A stretch of DNA of 64,000 bases from Strigamia acuminata (lineage: Eukaryota > Arthropoda > Chilopoda > Geophilomorpha > Linotaeniidae), in contig OX442324.1 of the NCBI GenBank assembly GCA_949358305.1, forward strand, positions 8,157,601 to 8,221,600, written 5' to 3'. The notes below the pieces were generated by a model. It did not search any database and was not told the DNA's origin. It worked only from the letters and a program-made list of their open reading frames with translations. The position numbers and the translations under genes were made by a program. This document shows positions 63,263 through 64,000 of this stretch, one piece after another (the stretch's first letter is position 1; every line of letters begins with the position of its first letter).

Positions 63263-64000
63263 TTATTTCGAGAAGAAGAAGATCCGAGATATCAAATTCC
63301 GAAGGCGCTCCGAACTGAGCCACTTTGTAAAAATGTCGGAAACGTTAATTTCACCCGGAATTTTGCGGAGTTCGAAACAGCCATTAATATGCCACTCACG
63401 AAGCCAATGAAACTTAACGCGGATATGCTTCGTTTTCGAGTTCTCGATGTCGTTGTTCGTGAACTGGATCGAGGCGAGGGCATCGGAGAAAATGATCGGT
63501 TTCGACAATCGGTTCAACGATGGAAAAACTCGATAGATACTGTCCAACCAGTATAACTCCCTAACGATTTCTACTAGTGCCACAAATTCGGCCTCCATAG
63601 TGGAACAGGCGACGCTGGTCTGCTTCTTGCAGCTCCAGCCAATTGGCACACTTCCGATGTAAACGATAAATCCCCCGAAGCTTCTCGATGTTGCGATGTC
63701 GGAGGCCCATGAGGCGTCGGTGTAACCCCAAAGTTGGCTCGACGTACATCTGGTAAGTTCGATCGAGAATTCGGCCGTGTTAGCCACATAACGGAGGACT
63801 TGGAGTAGGCATTTGATGTGGCTCCGGTCGTAACAGTTGTTAAACTGTGACAAATAAATTACCGAATACAAAATGTCGGGTCGGGTGCGCGAAGCGAGGA
63901 AAAGCAGAGATCCGACAAGTGATCGGTAAGGAAAATCCGGGAGGTCGGTGAGCGGTCCTTTGACTAACGTGGTCCCGGGTGTAACTGGGACTTTGATGAG
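63263..64000 (-). CDS. Copia O reverse transcriptase end and RNase H (partial)
   Basis: Open from the window edge to a stop at 63263. It includes FPYRSLVGSLLFLASRTRPDI, then RNase H (YTDASWASD, GWSCKKQ, TMEAEFVAL, SKTKHIRVKFHWLRE, DIFTKWLSSERL). It is nearly the same protein as G over this span, with no stops. Whether O has an MBD domain and an intact RT box cannot be judged here. Confidence 0.92.
   Translation of the reverse strand, partial: LIKVPVTPGTTLVKGPLTDLPDFPYRSLVGSLLFLASRTRPDILYSVIYLSQFNNCYDRSHIKCLLQVLRYVANTAEFSIELTRCTSSQLWGYTDASWASDIATSRSFGGFIVYIGSVPIGWSCKKQTSVACSTMEAEFVALVEIVRELYWLDSIYRVFPSLNRLSKPIIFSDALASIQFTNNDIENSKTKHIRVKFHWLREWHINGCFELRKIPGEINVSDIFTKWLSSERLRNLISRIFFFSK

Larger units (their letters stand above)
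62673..64000 (-). mobile_element. Copia element O, 5' part outside window
   Basis: Minus-strand sister of copia G. The 3' LTR (62673-63213), purine tract and RNase H/RT end are visible; the rest runs off the right edge. It is inserted in the protease of copia N. The flank on the left is CAATC; its partner cannot be checked. Confidence 0.9.

Overview
This window is a dense stack of transposable elements from a eukaryotic, almost certainly animal, genome. An arthropod is my best guess, but nothing here fixes the clade. Essentially all supported coding sequence is retrotransposon or DNA-transposon protein: Ty1/copia polyproteins, Ty3/gypsy gag-pol, a FLYWCH/MULE transposase and a Tc1-like transposase. 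I found no convincing single-copy host gene, rRNA, functional tRNA, CRISPR array or prokaryotic signal. For reference I name the elements: copia I, G, H, J, E, N, O; gypsy A1, A2, C, D, F; DNA elements K (Tc1-like), L (MULE), M and P (non-autonomous).

Layout, left block. Copia G (+) enters from the left edge and ends at 9915. It is split by the complete copia I (234-7239, 5-bp target duplication CTCTT). G sits in the pol of gypsy C (-), whose pieces run from 9916 to 30974. C also contains a chimaeric copia patch J (10549-12345), the full gypsy A1 (12507-22362, duplication ATAC, itself carrying the Tc1-like K at a TA) and the full gypsy D (+, 24362-28793, duplication ATCAT). C's own 5' LTR (30495-30974) abuts coding sequence of an old copia, E (-).

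Centre block. Gypsy F (+, 31153-57436, 204-bp LTRs, duplication CACCT) is inserted in E and is inflated by four insertions: P (32181-33360), the intact copia H (33590-40218), the MULE L carrying M (about 41484-45164), and the full gypsy A2 (47263-57017, duplication ATAT). Right block: the rest of E (57437-61234), about 600 bp of unassigned DNA with a tRNA-like segment, a copia gag fragment N (+), and copia O (-) running off the right edge.

Two things look new. First, the copia polyproteins H and G carry a clear methyl-CpG-binding (MBD/TAM) domain between integrase and reverse transcriptase. I and J have more divergent versions in the same slot, and E has an AT-hook-like motif there. By analogy with integrase chromodomains of chromoviruses, this could steer insertion to methylated DNA, consistent with (but not proven by) the nesting of these elements inside other transposons. 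Second, gypsy A2 encodes, downstream of pol where env lies in errantiviruses, a 456-aa Ulp1/SENP-type C48 cysteine protease with a full His-Asp-Gln-Cys set. The sister copy A1 lacks it.

Relative ages follow from nesting and LTR identity. H (identical LTRs, intact 1505-aa ORF) and I (two LTR differences seen, intact ORF) are recent. A2 has intact gag, pol and protease ORFs. E, C, F, D, G and A1 are broken to various degrees by stops, frameshifts, deletions or a mutated catalytic residue.
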